Source of the DNA: CAZSDU01 sp964429135
GTDB lineage: Bacteria; Bacteroidota; Bacteroidia; Bacteroidales; FEN-979
Assembly: GCA_964429135.1 (NCBI GenBank)
Contig: CAYSAU010000002.1
Coordinates: 124,001-188,000 of the forward strand
DNA length: 64,000 bases
Direction: 5' to 3'
The notes below the pieces were generated by a model. It did no database searches and was not told the DNA's origin. It saw only the letters and a list, made by a program, of their open reading frames with translations. Made by a program: the position numbers and the translations under genes. Within the stretch, counting starts at the first letter, position 1; each line of letters opens with the position of its first letter. Of the stretch, positions 40,783-49,491 are shown piece after piece.

Positions 40783-41343
40783 TTAATTGAGGGAGGGGTC
40801 TGCGGGGAAATTGGCCCAGATTGCATAATCTTTCCCCATGCTTTTAAGATGAGAACTCCACAGTTTTTCAGGCTCAGCATAAATGATTTCATTAACGGTT
40901 GTATGGGAAAGAACCCAGGATTTTTCTTGAATTTCATGGTCAAGCTGTTTGGGATGCCAGCCTGAATATCCGATGAAAAACCTTATTTCGTGTTTGCTGA
41001 TTTTCCCTTTTTCTATCCTGCCCTTGATAATCTCAAGGTCGCCTCCCCAATACAGTCCCTCAATAATTGGGAAACTCTGTTCAATATGGTCTATCGTATG
41101 AATATAGAACAAATTGTCGGTTTGAACAGGTCCTCCAAGATATAAGGAAAGGTCGACATCGGGGAAATCAGGTATCACTTCACTTAGCCGGGTTTCAAGG
41201 GGTTTATTAAGGATCACGCCAAAAGTTCCTTCTTCGTTATGCTCTGCGAGCAGGACTACCGATTGCCGGAAGTAGTAATCCCTCAATGAGGGTTCTGAGA
41301 TCAGGATGATGCCTTGTTTCGGTTTAATCAGAGACGATGTCAT
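40783..41343 (-). CDS. YqgE/AlgH family protein
   Basis: A 186-residue cytoplasmic protein of the YqgE/AlgH (DUF179) family. It shows the motif GTFGVILNKPLE, YLGGPVQTDNLFYIH and the FFIGYSGWHPKQLDHEI core. I chose the ATG at 41343 because a full promoter (TTTG-N20-TATTTTTG) lies at 41383-41414, which puts the upstream ATG at 41397 ahead of the transcript start; the resulting length matches the family. The function of the family is not settled. It opens the minus-strand gene series that continues through the Mpv17-like gene to hpdBCA, and is divergent from murL. Confidence 0.88.
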   Translation of the reverse strand: MTSSLIKPKQGIILISEPSLRDYYFRQSVVLLAEHNEEGTFGVILNKPLETRLSEVIPDFPDVDLSLYLGGPVQTDNLFYIHTIDHIEQSFPIIEGLYWGGDLEIIKGRIEKGKISKHEIRFFIGYSGWHPKQLDHEIQEKSWVLSHTTVNEIIYAEPEKLWSSHLKSMGKDYAIWANFPADPSLN

Positions 41344-41360
41344 GAATCCGACAATTTTAT

Positions 41361-41368
41361 TAATTTTG
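41361..41368 (+). promoter_or_regulatory. Candidate -7 element (TAATTTTG) for murL
   Basis: TAATTTTG matches TAnnTTTG and would give a leader of about 27 bases before the ATG at 41401. No -33 match is visible upstream, and it sits opposite the yqgE promoter. Confidence 0.4.
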
Positions 41369-41382
41369 TCTTCACTCGCTGA

Positions 41383-41414
41383 CAAAAATAATACCATTTC
41401 ATGTTGAAGTCAAA
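41383..41414 (-). promoter_or_regulatory. Bacteroidota-type promoter for yqgE (and the hpd genes downstream)
   Basis: On the minus strand TTTG (41414-41411) is followed after 20 bases by TATTTTTG (41390-41383), an excellent match to the -33/-7 consensus. The leader to the ATG at 41343 would be about 34 bases. The -33 element lies inside the first codons of murL. Confidence 0.65.
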
Positions 41415-42780
41415 CCACCAGGAAAAATTTATGCAATTTCGTACCCAGTTTCCATGGTTTGCATTTGAAAAACAAGCGTATAAAATTTCCATTGAAGGGG
41501 TAAGGATTTCATATACCTTTAATTTATCCGGAAAACACACATTTCATCCCACTTATTTCATCCCTGCCAAAGGTCTTGTTCTATCGCCAGAGCAACTTAT
41601 AGGCAAAATGGATGCGATCGTGTTTAACCTGGGTATGATTGAACTGATCAGCTATTGGAAGGCTTGCTGTTCACCCAGATTGATCATTCGCCCTTTTCAG
41701 CTGTCATCCCGTCAGATTGAATGGTGGAAAAAGTTGTATTTCAATGGACTGGGAGAATTTTTTTACCTGAATTCCATTTCGTCCGGTTTGGATGATTTCA
41801 TGAAAATTGAGGTGGATTCCCGTTTTGATCTGCCGATTCAACACTATACATTCGATGATACCCTGATCATTCCTGTTGGAGGTGGCAAAGACTCTGCAGT
41901 CACCCTTGAGCTGTTAAAACATGGTTCACCAGTTATTCCCCTAGTTATGAATCCCAGGAGTGCAAGTTTGAACACCATCAAGGCGGCAGGTTTTGAATTT
42001 ATGGATTTCCTTGAGATCGAGCGAAGCCTTGATACCGGACTGCTAAGGCTGAATGAAAAAGGCTTTCTTAACGGGCATACGCCATTTTCTGCCCTTCTGG
42101 CTTTTGTCACTGTGTTAACCGCCATTCTGACAGGTCATCGTCATATTGCGCTTTCAAATGAATCCAGCGCCAATGAGGCGACTATTGATGGAACAAATAT
42201 TAATCATCAGTACTCCAAATCTGTTTCCTTCGAGTCAGACTTCCGTGATTATATTAGTGAATGGATCAGTCCTGAAATTAATTACTTCAGCTTTCTCAGG
42301 CCTGTCAGTGAATTACAGATTGCCCGACTGTTTTCCTCATTTCAGCAGTATCATCCGGTATTCCGCAGTTGCAACGCGGGGAGTAAAACCGATTCCTGGT
42401 GTGGAAAATGTGCAAAGTGCCTGTTCACTTATATTATCTTATCTCCGTTTTTACCCGAAGAACAACTGATCCAAATTTTCGGGAAGAACCTGTTGAGAGA
42501 TTCTTCCCTGCGCGTTTATTTCGATCAATTATGTGGTCTTACTGAGGAAAAACCTTTCGATTGCGTGGGTACCATCACCGAAGTGAACCTTGCTTTATGT
42601 GAAACCATTCGCCAGAGGAAAAATCATGCACTTCCTGAACTGCTTGAAAATTATTTCCGCTCGGAACTCTTCACTCGGTATCGTTCCATTGATTTTCAAT
42701 ATTTTATGAAAAATTTTGACACCCATCATTTTCTTCCGCCAAACCTTGAACAACGATTAAAAACCGTTTTGAATGATTGA
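41401..42780 (+). CDS. murL: MurL-like UDP-MurNAc-L-Ala-L-Glu epimerase
   Basis: A 459-residue protein with a PP-loop-like nucleotide site, PVGGGKDSAVTLE (158-170), and a metal-like cysteine cluster CGKCAKC (334-340). This combination, the length, and the position immediately upstream of and overlapping a MurD homologue match MurL of Xanthomonas oryzae, which inverts the L-Glu of UDP-MurNAc-L-Ala-L-Glu to D-Glu in peptidoglycan synthesis. Its TGA overlaps the start of the murD2 gene by 8 bases, so translation is coupled. Alternative in-frame ATG at 41431 is possible. The assignment rests on motifs and context, both strong. Confidence 0.8.
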   Translation: MLKSNHQEKFMQFRTQFPWFAFEKQAYKISIEGVRISYTFNLSGKHTFHPTYFIPAKGLVLSPEQLIGKMDAIVFNLGMIELISYWKACCSPRLIIRPFQLSSRQIEWWKKLYFNGLGEFFYLNSISSGLDDFMKIEVDSRFDLPIQHYTFDDTLIIPVGGGKDSAVTLELLKHGSPVIPLVMNPRSASLNTIKAAGFEFMDFLEIERSLDTGLLRLNEKGFLNGHTPFSALLAFVTVLTAILTGHRHIALSNESSANEATIDGTNINHQYSKSVSFESDFRDYISEWISPEINYFSFLRPVSELQIARLFSSFQQYHPVFRSCNAGSKTDSWCGKCAKCLFTYIILSPFLPEEQLIQIFGKNLLRDSSLRVYFDQLCGLTEEKPFDCVGTITEVNLALCETIRQRKNHALPELLENYFRSELFTRYRSIDFQYFMKNFDTHHFLPPNLEQRLKTVLND

Positions 42781-45091
42781 TCTGATCCGGAATAGAATTG
42801 CTGACCGATCGGTACTACTGCTTGGATTTGGAAGGGAGGGACAGTCAAGTTATACCTTGATCCGAGAAATTTTCCCGGGCAAAATGATCACCATTGCAGA
42901 TATTAACGAGAAGGTGGGAGAGAATCCTGTTTTAAGAAACGATCCCAATGTGGATATTATTTCCGGCCCAGCCTATCTTGACCATCTTAATTCTTATGAC
43001 CTGATTTTCCGTTCACCGGGAATTCCTATCTGGAAGCGGCTTTCACCCTATTGTGTTGGGGATCAGGCGGTGTCGCGGGAAAAAATTACTTCCCAGACCG
43101 ATCTGTTTCTTCAGGCTTATGCTTCAAGAGTGATCGGGATTACCGGAACCAAAGGTAAAAGCACCACTGCCAGTTTGATTCATCATATGCTGAAGACAGC
43201 CGGAGAAGATACGATACTTGTTGGAAATATCGGCAATCCTGCTTTTCATTTTACTGATCTTATCAAACCCCAAACGAAAATTGTTTTCGAACTTTCCTCG
43301 CATCAGTTGGAATACCTTGAGAAGTCTCCGCATATTGCAGTTTTACTGAACCTTTTTCAGGAACACCTCGATGCCTACCCCTCTTATGAGGACTATCAAT
43401 TGGCAAAAATAAACATCATTAAGTACCAGCAGAGCCAAGATATTCTGGTTTATAATTTCGGGGATGAGCGATTAAAAAATCATCTGAACCCCTATTTTGA
43501 AGACCGGATTTCCAGGCCATTTTCCATTCATCAGGAAATGATCCCGGGAGCCTATATCGATGATGGATGGTGTTGCTTTTCGGATGGGAATTTAAGTGAG
43601 AAAGTCTGGAAAATACATCAGGAACGGTTCTTAAGAGGGGAACATAACCTAAATAATATTCTGGCAGCACTCAGTGTGTTAAAAATCTTTGGGATTTCTA
43701 ACGAGTTTATTGAAGAAGGTATTGAAAGTTTCAAAGGTTTGCAGCATCGGCTGGAGTATCTGGGAGAATATCGCGGAATCCATTTTTACAATGATTCTAT
43801 TTCCACCATACCTGAAGCATGTATGGAAGCAGTAAAAGCGATTCCGGACGTGGACACCCTGATTGTCGGTGGCTTTGACCGCGGCATAGATTATTCGGGT
43901 TTAGCGGTTTTTTTATCTGACACTGACATACGTAACCTGATCCTGGTTGGCGCTGCCGGAAAACGTATTGGAGAACAGATGGAGCAACATTCATTAAAAG
44001 AAAAGAAATTATTTCATATCCGGCGGTTTGATGATTTTCGTCCCATTGCTTTTCGTGAAACGAGACCGGGTCATGCCTGTCTTCTTTCTCCTGCAGCGGC
44101 CAGCTATGATGAGTTCAACAACTTCGAGGAAAGAGGGAAAAGGTTCAGGGAACTGATTCGTTTAGTCCTGATATTCCTGTTTTTCTTTGTGGAATTCAGT
44201 AATTATGCCCAGAAACCGGATTATGCTGCTACTGTGGAGGCCTATATTCAGCGATATAAAGACATTGCCGTTCAGGAAATGATGATCTACCGGATCCCTG
44301 CCAGCATAACCCTCGCCCAAGGGATTATTGAATCGAGGGCCGGACAGAGCCCTATGGCCATCGACGCCAATAATCATTTTGGGATCAAGTGTCATAAAGG
44401 CTGGCTGGGAAAAACGTATTTCCAGGATGATGATCATCCGAATGAATGCTTTCGAAAGTATGATAACCCTGAGGAGTCTTTTCGCGATCATTCATTTTTT
44501 CTGACCCAAAGGGATCGCTATAAAGGTCTTTTTAACCTTGATGTCACAGATTACCGGGGATGGTCCAGGGGACTTCAGTCGGCGGGATATGCCACCAACC
44601 CCGCTTATGCAGATATGCTGATCCGGGCGATAGAAAGATTCGGACTCTATCAATATGACATTGTTAATGATATACCTCCTATAGCTAAAGAAAATACGAG
44701 TGGTTTTGGAAATTCAACCTGGTTGAGTACCCTTGAAGTATTCGGAGAAGGGCCAAACCACCGTACGGTTTATCTGAATAATCAATTACAATTAGTCATC
44801 TCCCGTCAGGGTGATCGAATTGAAAGCCTGGCCAGGGAATTTGGTGTTTCTGCTAAACGTCTGAGAAAATTCAATGATCTTCCATCCCTGGTATCCAATA
44901 CATCTGGAGAGATCATCTACCTTGAACCAAAACGCAGAAAAGGCGCTTCAACGGCACATATTGTCAGGGAAGGGGAAACCTTGCACCAGATATCCCAACT
45001 TTATGGGATTAAATTGAAAGTACTGTCCAAACGGAATCATCTTCCCTATGGGATTGAACCCCGTCAGGGAAGTGTCCTAAGGCTTCGTTAA
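42773..45091 (+). CDS. murD2: MurD2 ligase fused to membrane segment, glucosaminidase and LysM
   Basis: A 772-residue fusion. Residues 1-462 are a MurD-type ligase: GITGTKGKSTTAS (122-134) binds ATP, then NLFQEHLDAYPSYEDY and GLQHRLEYLGEYRG. The motif NDSISTIPEA (340-349) replaces the usual NDSKATN; this, and MurL encoded just upstream, suggest MurD2, which adds L-Glu to UDP-MurNAc-L-Ala. Residues 463-480 (LIRLVLIFLFFFVEFSNYAQ region, preceded by RGKRFRE) look like a signal peptide or type II anchor. Residues 486-632 form a glucosaminidase domain (GIIESRAG with Glu520; NNHFGIKCHKGW), followed by a degenerate and a canonical LysM (728-772). No ATG exists at the junction for a separate gene. 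Confidence 0.85.
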   Translation: MIDLIRNRIADRSVLLLGFGREGQSSYTLIREIFPGKMITIADINEKVGENPVLRNDPNVDIISGPAYLDHLNSYDLIFRSPGIPIWKRLSPYCVGDQAVSREKITSQTDLFLQAYASRVIGITGTKGKSTTASLIHHMLKTAGEDTILVGNIGNPAFHFTDLIKPQTKIVFELSSHQLEYLEKSPHIAVLLNLFQEHLDAYPSYEDYQLAKINIIKYQQSQDILVYNFGDERLKNHLNPYFEDRISRPFSIHQEMIPGAYIDDGWCCFSDGNLSEKVWKIHQERFLRGEHNLNNILAALSVLKIFGISNEFIEEGIESFKGLQHRLEYLGEYRGIHFYNDSISTIPEACMEAVKAIPDVDTLIVGGFDRGIDYSGLAVFLSDTDIRNLILVGAAGKRIGEQMEQHSLKEKKLFHIRRFDDFRPIAFRETRPGHACLLSPAAASYDEFNNFEERGKRFRELIRLVLIFLFFFVEFSNYAQKPDYAATVEAYIQRYKDIAVQEMMIYRIPASITLAQGIIESRAGQSPMAIDANNHFGIKCHKGWLGKTYFQDDDHPNECFRKYDNPEESFRDHSFFLTQRDRYKGLFNLDVTDYRGWSRGLQSAGYATNPAYADMLIRAIERFGLYQYDIVNDIPPIAKENTSGFGNSTWLSTLEVFGEGPNHRTVYLNNQLQLVISRQGDRIESLAREFGVSAKRLRKFNDLPSLVSNTSGEIIYLEPKRRKGASTAHIVREGETLHQISQLYGIKLKVLSKRNHLPYGIEPRQGSVLRLR

Positions 45092-47812
45092 ACGGTAATT
45101 TTTCAGCATCTTTCCTGACCCTACAACCAGGTTGCTTTGGTTGTTATTGCCCAAGGAGACAATGTTAAAGGGAGTTGTGCCTCTTAACCCGGTTTCCATT
45201 TCTCTTAGTCCATGATGATCAAACAGGAAAAGTTCACGGGTGTCAGGGGCGACCAGTCCGATCATGGCCTTGCCTGAAGGCGAGTGCAGTAAAAAGGGAG
45301 GCGTGAGAATTTCACGGCGGAACGTATAGGAATAGATGAGTTTATAATAACGGTTATAATAATACAATGTATTTCTGTCAAAAACGATGAATTCAGGGGA
45401 ACCGTTACCGGTGATATCTTCATAAAAGAAATAATGGTCATTACTGAATAAATTCAGGGTAGCTTCATTGATTTTTCCACTGGACGTGATAAAAATTACT
45501 TTGCCATCGGGTTCCGTGGTAACGAATAATCCTTTCCGGTTGGTGCGGTTCAGGTAAAAGCCTGAATTCGGAGAATGTCCGAATTTAGGACTCAGTCTGA
45601 TGGAGGTCTTTCCGTTTTGGTCAACAATCATGATTTTTCCTTTTTCTCCGGAGATTAGGATATAATCCACGCCAGAGATCTTTTTATGAATGACCGGCAG
45701 AACAATATCCTCTTTCAGATGTGGAGGATTCCAGGAACTCACGGATTTTCCGGACAGAGTAAAGCTATATACTCTTTGATCCTCAAAGGCGACCAAAATT
45801 CGGTAATCCTTCTGGTTGTTATGGTCAATGAGGGTCAGTCCATTGGTGGCACGGAGGGGGAAGCGCATCGGGAATCGATCTGCCAGCCGTCCATCAGTAT
45901 GAATCAAATACAGATGGGTATCTGTATTGAAAAGGATAAGAGTTGAATCTATTCCAGGTAATTGGATAGGATGAACCCTGTCGCGTATTTTTCCCATGAT
46001 TTTGTTTTTCCACCGTATCCTTCCATCCTGATCGACGCCATATAAATTTCCTGAAACATCCCAGGCAATGATCAGTGGTTTTCCAAGGTCATTGATGATT
46101 TCGGGTTTTCCCAAAAGGGTTGTGTCAAGCGCTGTTTGCCATAATAACGGACCTTCCTGGGAAAGATTGGGATTGAAACGAAGATACATGCTGGAATAAA
46201 ACATGCCCTCCTGATTGTTGAACTGTAATGCCAGGGACTGGAATTTTTTTATGCTGTCGGTCAGGGGTTTCAGGCTGTAGTTCAGTTCATCCGTGAGAAT
46301 GTTTTTCAGGCAGGAGGATGCATTTCTTGTATTGAAGTAGTAGAAGACATTGGCATGATCTGGAAATTCACTGAAAAAATCAAGATAGTCTTTGTTTTTA
46401 CTCAGCATATTTCCGGCCATTTCCTCATCCACTAAATACTGGAAATCTTTACGGGTGGAACAAAAGACGACATAATCCTGAAGGAAGCCATAAAACTTTG
46501 CCTGGGATTTTTCAAATAATTCACCAAATAAGATCGGGAGGGGAGAAGGGAAGTTCATCCCATAAATGCTATGGCCTTTATATACCAAAGAATCTGACTT
46601 CATTCCCAGGGTGTCGGCAAGCTTTCTAAGATACTGGCGGGTCAGGATGGTGTCGAGGCATTTAAATGACACAAAGGTGATGTTCTGCTGAGATTTACTA
46701 TTTGGTTCAATGACGGCAAGACAAGCCTGATTCCCAATCCAGGGAGTGAAGTAAGCAGAGAGATCCAAAGCATTCTGGTCAAAAATCGAAGGTGTTTTTG
46801 GAAATTTTCCAGAATAAGCGTCATTTCTTTGTTTTCTGGACAAATAGCGCTGTATATACTGCCCAGGGTCATTCCATCCGAAAAATGTAAAATAGGAACA
46901 GGAAGAAGGAATGGTGGCCGTTATTTCAATCTTCTGAGGAAACTGATTATTGAAGAGGGAAAGAAAATATATACTGGAATCTGTGGCCGTAGTATATCCC
47001 GTCAACAGGAGTTCATCTTTTTTAATCAATACATCCATACCACTCCAATCAGCGAAGCGGGCAACTTTCAATAAATCCGGGAGGGCCTCTTCCCTGGTAA
47101 TTTTAAGCAGGATCATGGAGAAGTAGCGATAGTTGATATAAATATTAGCATCCATATTTTTTCCGGTGGTGGATTCTACTTTTCTAAACCCTCCGGAAGC
47201 CACGGTTGGCGTATTAAGCGACAGGCGGTCAATGCTTTTTTTCACGAGGTCGGATCGAAAGCTGCCCATAAAAACGCCTTTGAGAACAGCAAAGTAAAAT
47301 GGACTACCCTTTTCTCCGGAGGAAAAACGGTATATCCGGGTTTCCGCATAAGGAGTCTCAACAAGGGTTGCTTTTTCCTCCATAAAGTCTTTTAAGAAGG
47401 TCAGCAGTTCATGTTCCGGCCGGGGTCCGGGCAGGGTGGTAAGGTAGAGTGCACCAAAGCTGGATCTCCCGCTTACTGAGATTGAAATAATCAGGTTATA
47501 CTGCCGGACCAGTTTGTTGAATTTCTGATTTTTCCGGCACACTGAATCCATCTGCCGGATTTCGTCCTGTATGGATTTAATCCCCGGGAACCTGGAAAGT
47601 TCCTTCCAAAGCAGGTTGGAGCGATTTAATTCTTCCCACAGCTTTCCGGCTTTATTCAGTTTTATGATGAGTGCCGTATTTTCAGGGATTGCACTATATG
47701 GCGAAGCAGTAGGTATTTGAACCTTAAGATAAAGGCGGTATGCCAGAAAACAGAGTCCGGTTATAAAAATAACGACAGCAAGTCCGATCAGAAAAATCCT
47801 GAGTTTCTTCAT
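45077..47812 (-). CDS. Membrane-anchored protein with C-terminal PQQ/WD40-like propeller
   Basis: A 911-residue protein with one membrane span (about 6-27). The N-terminal 500 residues resemble the large extracytoplasmic domain of DUF3352-like proteins (ALIIKLNKAGKLWEELN at about 46-62, later GHSIYGMNFPSPLPILFGEL). From about 575 to the C-terminus there are repeats of the form W..DVSGNLYGVDQDGRIRWKN and VAFEDQRVYSFTLSGK, which indicate a PQQ- or WD40-like beta-propeller. No enzyme motif is seen. It converges with the murD2 fusion (15-base overlap at the 3' ends) and its start overlaps rnhB by 4 bases. Function is unknown. Confidence 0.6.
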   Translation of the reverse strand: MKKLRIFLIGLAVVIFITGLCFLAYRLYLKVQIPTASPYSAIPENTALIIKLNKAGKLWEELNRSNLLWKELSRFPGIKSIQDEIRQMDSVCRKNQKFNKLVRQYNLIISISVSGRSSFGALYLTTLPGPRPEHELLTFLKDFMEEKATLVETPYAETRIYRFSSGEKGSPFYFAVLKGVFMGSFRSDLVKKSIDRLSLNTPTVASGGFRKVESTTGKNMDANIYINYRYFSMILLKITREEALPDLLKVARFADWSGMDVLIKKDELLLTGYTTATDSSIYFLSLFNNQFPQKIEITATIPSSCSYFTFFGWNDPGQYIQRYLSRKQRNDAYSGKFPKTPSIFDQNALDLSAYFTPWIGNQACLAVIEPNSKSQQNITFVSFKCLDTILTRQYLRKLADTLGMKSDSLVYKGHSIYGMNFPSPLPILFGELFEKSQAKFYGFLQDYVVFCSTRKDFQYLVDEEMAGNMLSKNKDYLDFFSEFPDHANVFYYFNTRNASSCLKNILTDELNYSLKPLTDSIKKFQSLALQFNNQEGMFYSSMYLRFNPNLSQEGPLLWQTALDTTLLGKPEIINDLGKPLIIAWDVSGNLYGVDQDGRIRWKNKIMGKIRDRVHPIQLPGIDSTLILFNTDTHLYLIHTDGRLADRFPMRFPLRATNGLTLIDHNNQKDYRILVAFEDQRVYSFTLSGKSVSSWNPPHLKEDIVLPVIHKKISGVDYILISGEKGKIMIVDQNGKTSIRLSPKFGHSPNSGFYLNRTNRKGLFVTTEPDGKVIFITSSGKINEATLNLFSNDHYFFYEDITGNGSPEFIVFDRNTLYYYNRYYKLIYSYTFRREILTPPFLLHSPSGKAMIGLVAPDTRELFLFDHHGLREMETGLRGTTPFNIVSLGNNNQSNLVVGSGKMLKNYRLTKP

Positions 47813-48408
47813 TCCAGATTTAATTTTAACTGCTCTGCCAAGCGGAAAGATCTTCTGTGAAAAGGACTGATTCCGTATAGTGCAATTCCTTCCCGATGTT
47901 TTTTACACGGGTAGCCTTTATTGTTTTTCCAGTCATAACACGGATATTGCTCATGAAGCTTTTCCATATATTCATCACGGTATGTTTTTGCCAGTATGGA
48001 TGCGGCAGCAATGGAAAGGAATTTACCATCTCCTTTGACGATACAAAGGTGAGGAATTTTCTGATAGGGTTGAAAGCGATTTCCGTCAATTAATAGCAGC
48101 TGCGGCCTGACGGCCAAGGCCTGAATGGCTTGATGCATGGCCAGAAAAGAAGCATTCAAAATGTTGATGCGGTCCACCATTTCAGCATCAACACTGGATA
48201 CTGCCCAGGATACAGCTTCTGATTCAATGATTTTCCGCATCTCTATCCTTTGATGCCTGGGGAGTTTCTTGGAATCATCAATGAACTCATGGCGAAAGTC
48301 CCTGGGGAGGATCACTGCAGCTGCATAAACAGGACCCGCCAGACATCCTCTGCCGGCTTCATCGCAACCGGCTTCTATTGATTCTTCTGTGAAATGACCT
48401 GTCAGCAT
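47809..48408 (-). CDS. rnhB: Ribonuclease HII
   Basis: A 199-residue RNase HII. The acidic active site is visible in GCDEAGRGCLAGPV (Asp18, Glu19), in LLIDGNRF and in the DRINILNAS helix. It cleaves RNA in RNA/DNA hybrids, including single ribonucleotides in DNA, in the cytoplasm. The length is that of the family. It follows the DUF6427-like gene by 15 bases and overlaps the following gene by 4 bases on the minus strand. Confidence 0.96.
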   Translation of the reverse strand: MLTGHFTEESIEAGCDEAGRGCLAGPVYAAAVILPRDFRHEFIDDSKKLPRHQRIEMRKIIESEAVSWAVSSVDAEMVDRINILNASFLAMHQAIQALAVRPQLLLIDGNRFQPYQKIPHLCIVKGDGKFLSIAAASILAKTYRDEYMEKLHEQYPCYDWKNNKGYPCKKHREGIALYGISPFHRRSFRLAEQLKLNLE

Positions 48409-48423
48409 CTGTGAATACTTATA

Positions 48424-49422
48424 TCAGTATGTTTTAAGGGTGTGGATGATAAGATTATTGACCAATATGGCAAGAAAATAAAGAATCAGAATACTTTCCA
48501 TAAACCTCGTTTTTTTTAGACTGGTCAGAGCCGTAGTCAGCGCCAGTGTGAAGGTTGGCATGGCTAAAGCCGGATGGTAGATGGCCAGGAAACCGGAAAA
48601 CCCAAAGGAAACTATGGCAAACGGGATCATCCACAGGATAATGTTGATCTTTGCCCTGATTTCGACTGTTTTTTCCACTGGCCCGCCCATCAGCTTTAGC
48701 AGACCAAAAAGAGCCAGCACCAGGGTGAATCCTGACAGTATCCAGAAATCAACCTGAAATGGATTTGGAAATACAAAAAGTTGTTGAAAAACCAAGCGGT
48801 ATTCCCGGATCCTGAATGCAAGATCATCAAACCAGAAATAAAATACGGATAAAAAGATAAATGGAGTGAGCAACCCGATAAATGAACCTACCCATTGGCG
48901 CCAGTTTCCGGAACGGAATAAAATAAAGCTGACCAGAATAAATCCAAACCAGAAAAGAAACGGAAAGTAAAAAAGCGTTGCCATGGCTGTAAAAAAGCCC
49001 GCTGCATATATGCGGTCGAGATGCTCCGGCTTGTTATAACTGATCATCAGGTGATAAAGAATGATGATCAGAAAAAGAACACTGATATTGACAGGGTTAA
49101 GGGTCAGCTGCTCAGGGTTAGAACTCATCAGAACAAAGAAAATCAATGCAGAGAGTGAGGAATTTTTCAGGATGAGGTTATGACGATCCAGTATTCTGGT
49201 CAGCCAGTACGTTTCCCCTAAAACAAGCAGAAAACCAAGTATAACCGACAATAACGGAACCTTATGCAGCAACTGGTACAGCAACCCGTATAAGGGGACA
49301 GGGCCTGAAGGAAGCGGCATGAACGGGGGCTGGAGAAAGGAACCTGTCCAAAGTATCAGTCCGAGAATTCCGATCACCAGGTATTGATTGAAAAAACCGG
49401 ATTTGAAATATTGTATAAACAT
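48424..49422 (-). CDS. DUF6427-like integral membrane protein
   Basis: A 332-residue polytopic membrane protein with about nine or ten hydrophobic segments. It begins MFIQYFKSGFFNQYLVIG, as do DUF6427 proteins of Bacteroidota, for which no function is established; some are annotated as beta-carotene 15,15'-monooxygenase on weak grounds, which I do not adopt. It lies between purD (69 bases) and rnhB (15 bases) on the minus strand. Confidence 0.6.
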   Translation of the reverse strand: MFIQYFKSGFFNQYLVIGILGLILWTGSFLQPPFMPLPSGPVPLYGLLYQLLHKVPLLSVILGFLLVLGETYWLTRILDRHNLILKNSSLSALIFFVLMSSNPEQLTLNPVNISVLFLIIILYHLMISYNKPEHLDRIYAAGFFTAMATLFYFPFLFWFGFILVSFILFRSGNWRQWVGSFIGLLTPFIFLSVFYFWFDDLAFRIREYRLVFQQLFVFPNPFQVDFWILSGFTLVLALFGLLKLMGGPVEKTVEIRAKINIILWMIPFAIVSFGFSGFLAIYHPALAMPTFTLALTTALTSLKKTRFMESILILYFLAILVNNLIIHTLKTY

Positions 49423-49491
49423 AGATTCGTTTATAAGTAAAAAGCGACAGGTTAAAAGAATGCCAAAGGAACAGGAAAAGAGTACATGGGG

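Noticed and set aside
41344..41397. Longer yqgE reading frame from ATG at 41397
   Set aside because: A full promoter places the transcript start downstream of this ATG, and the shorter protein fits the family length.
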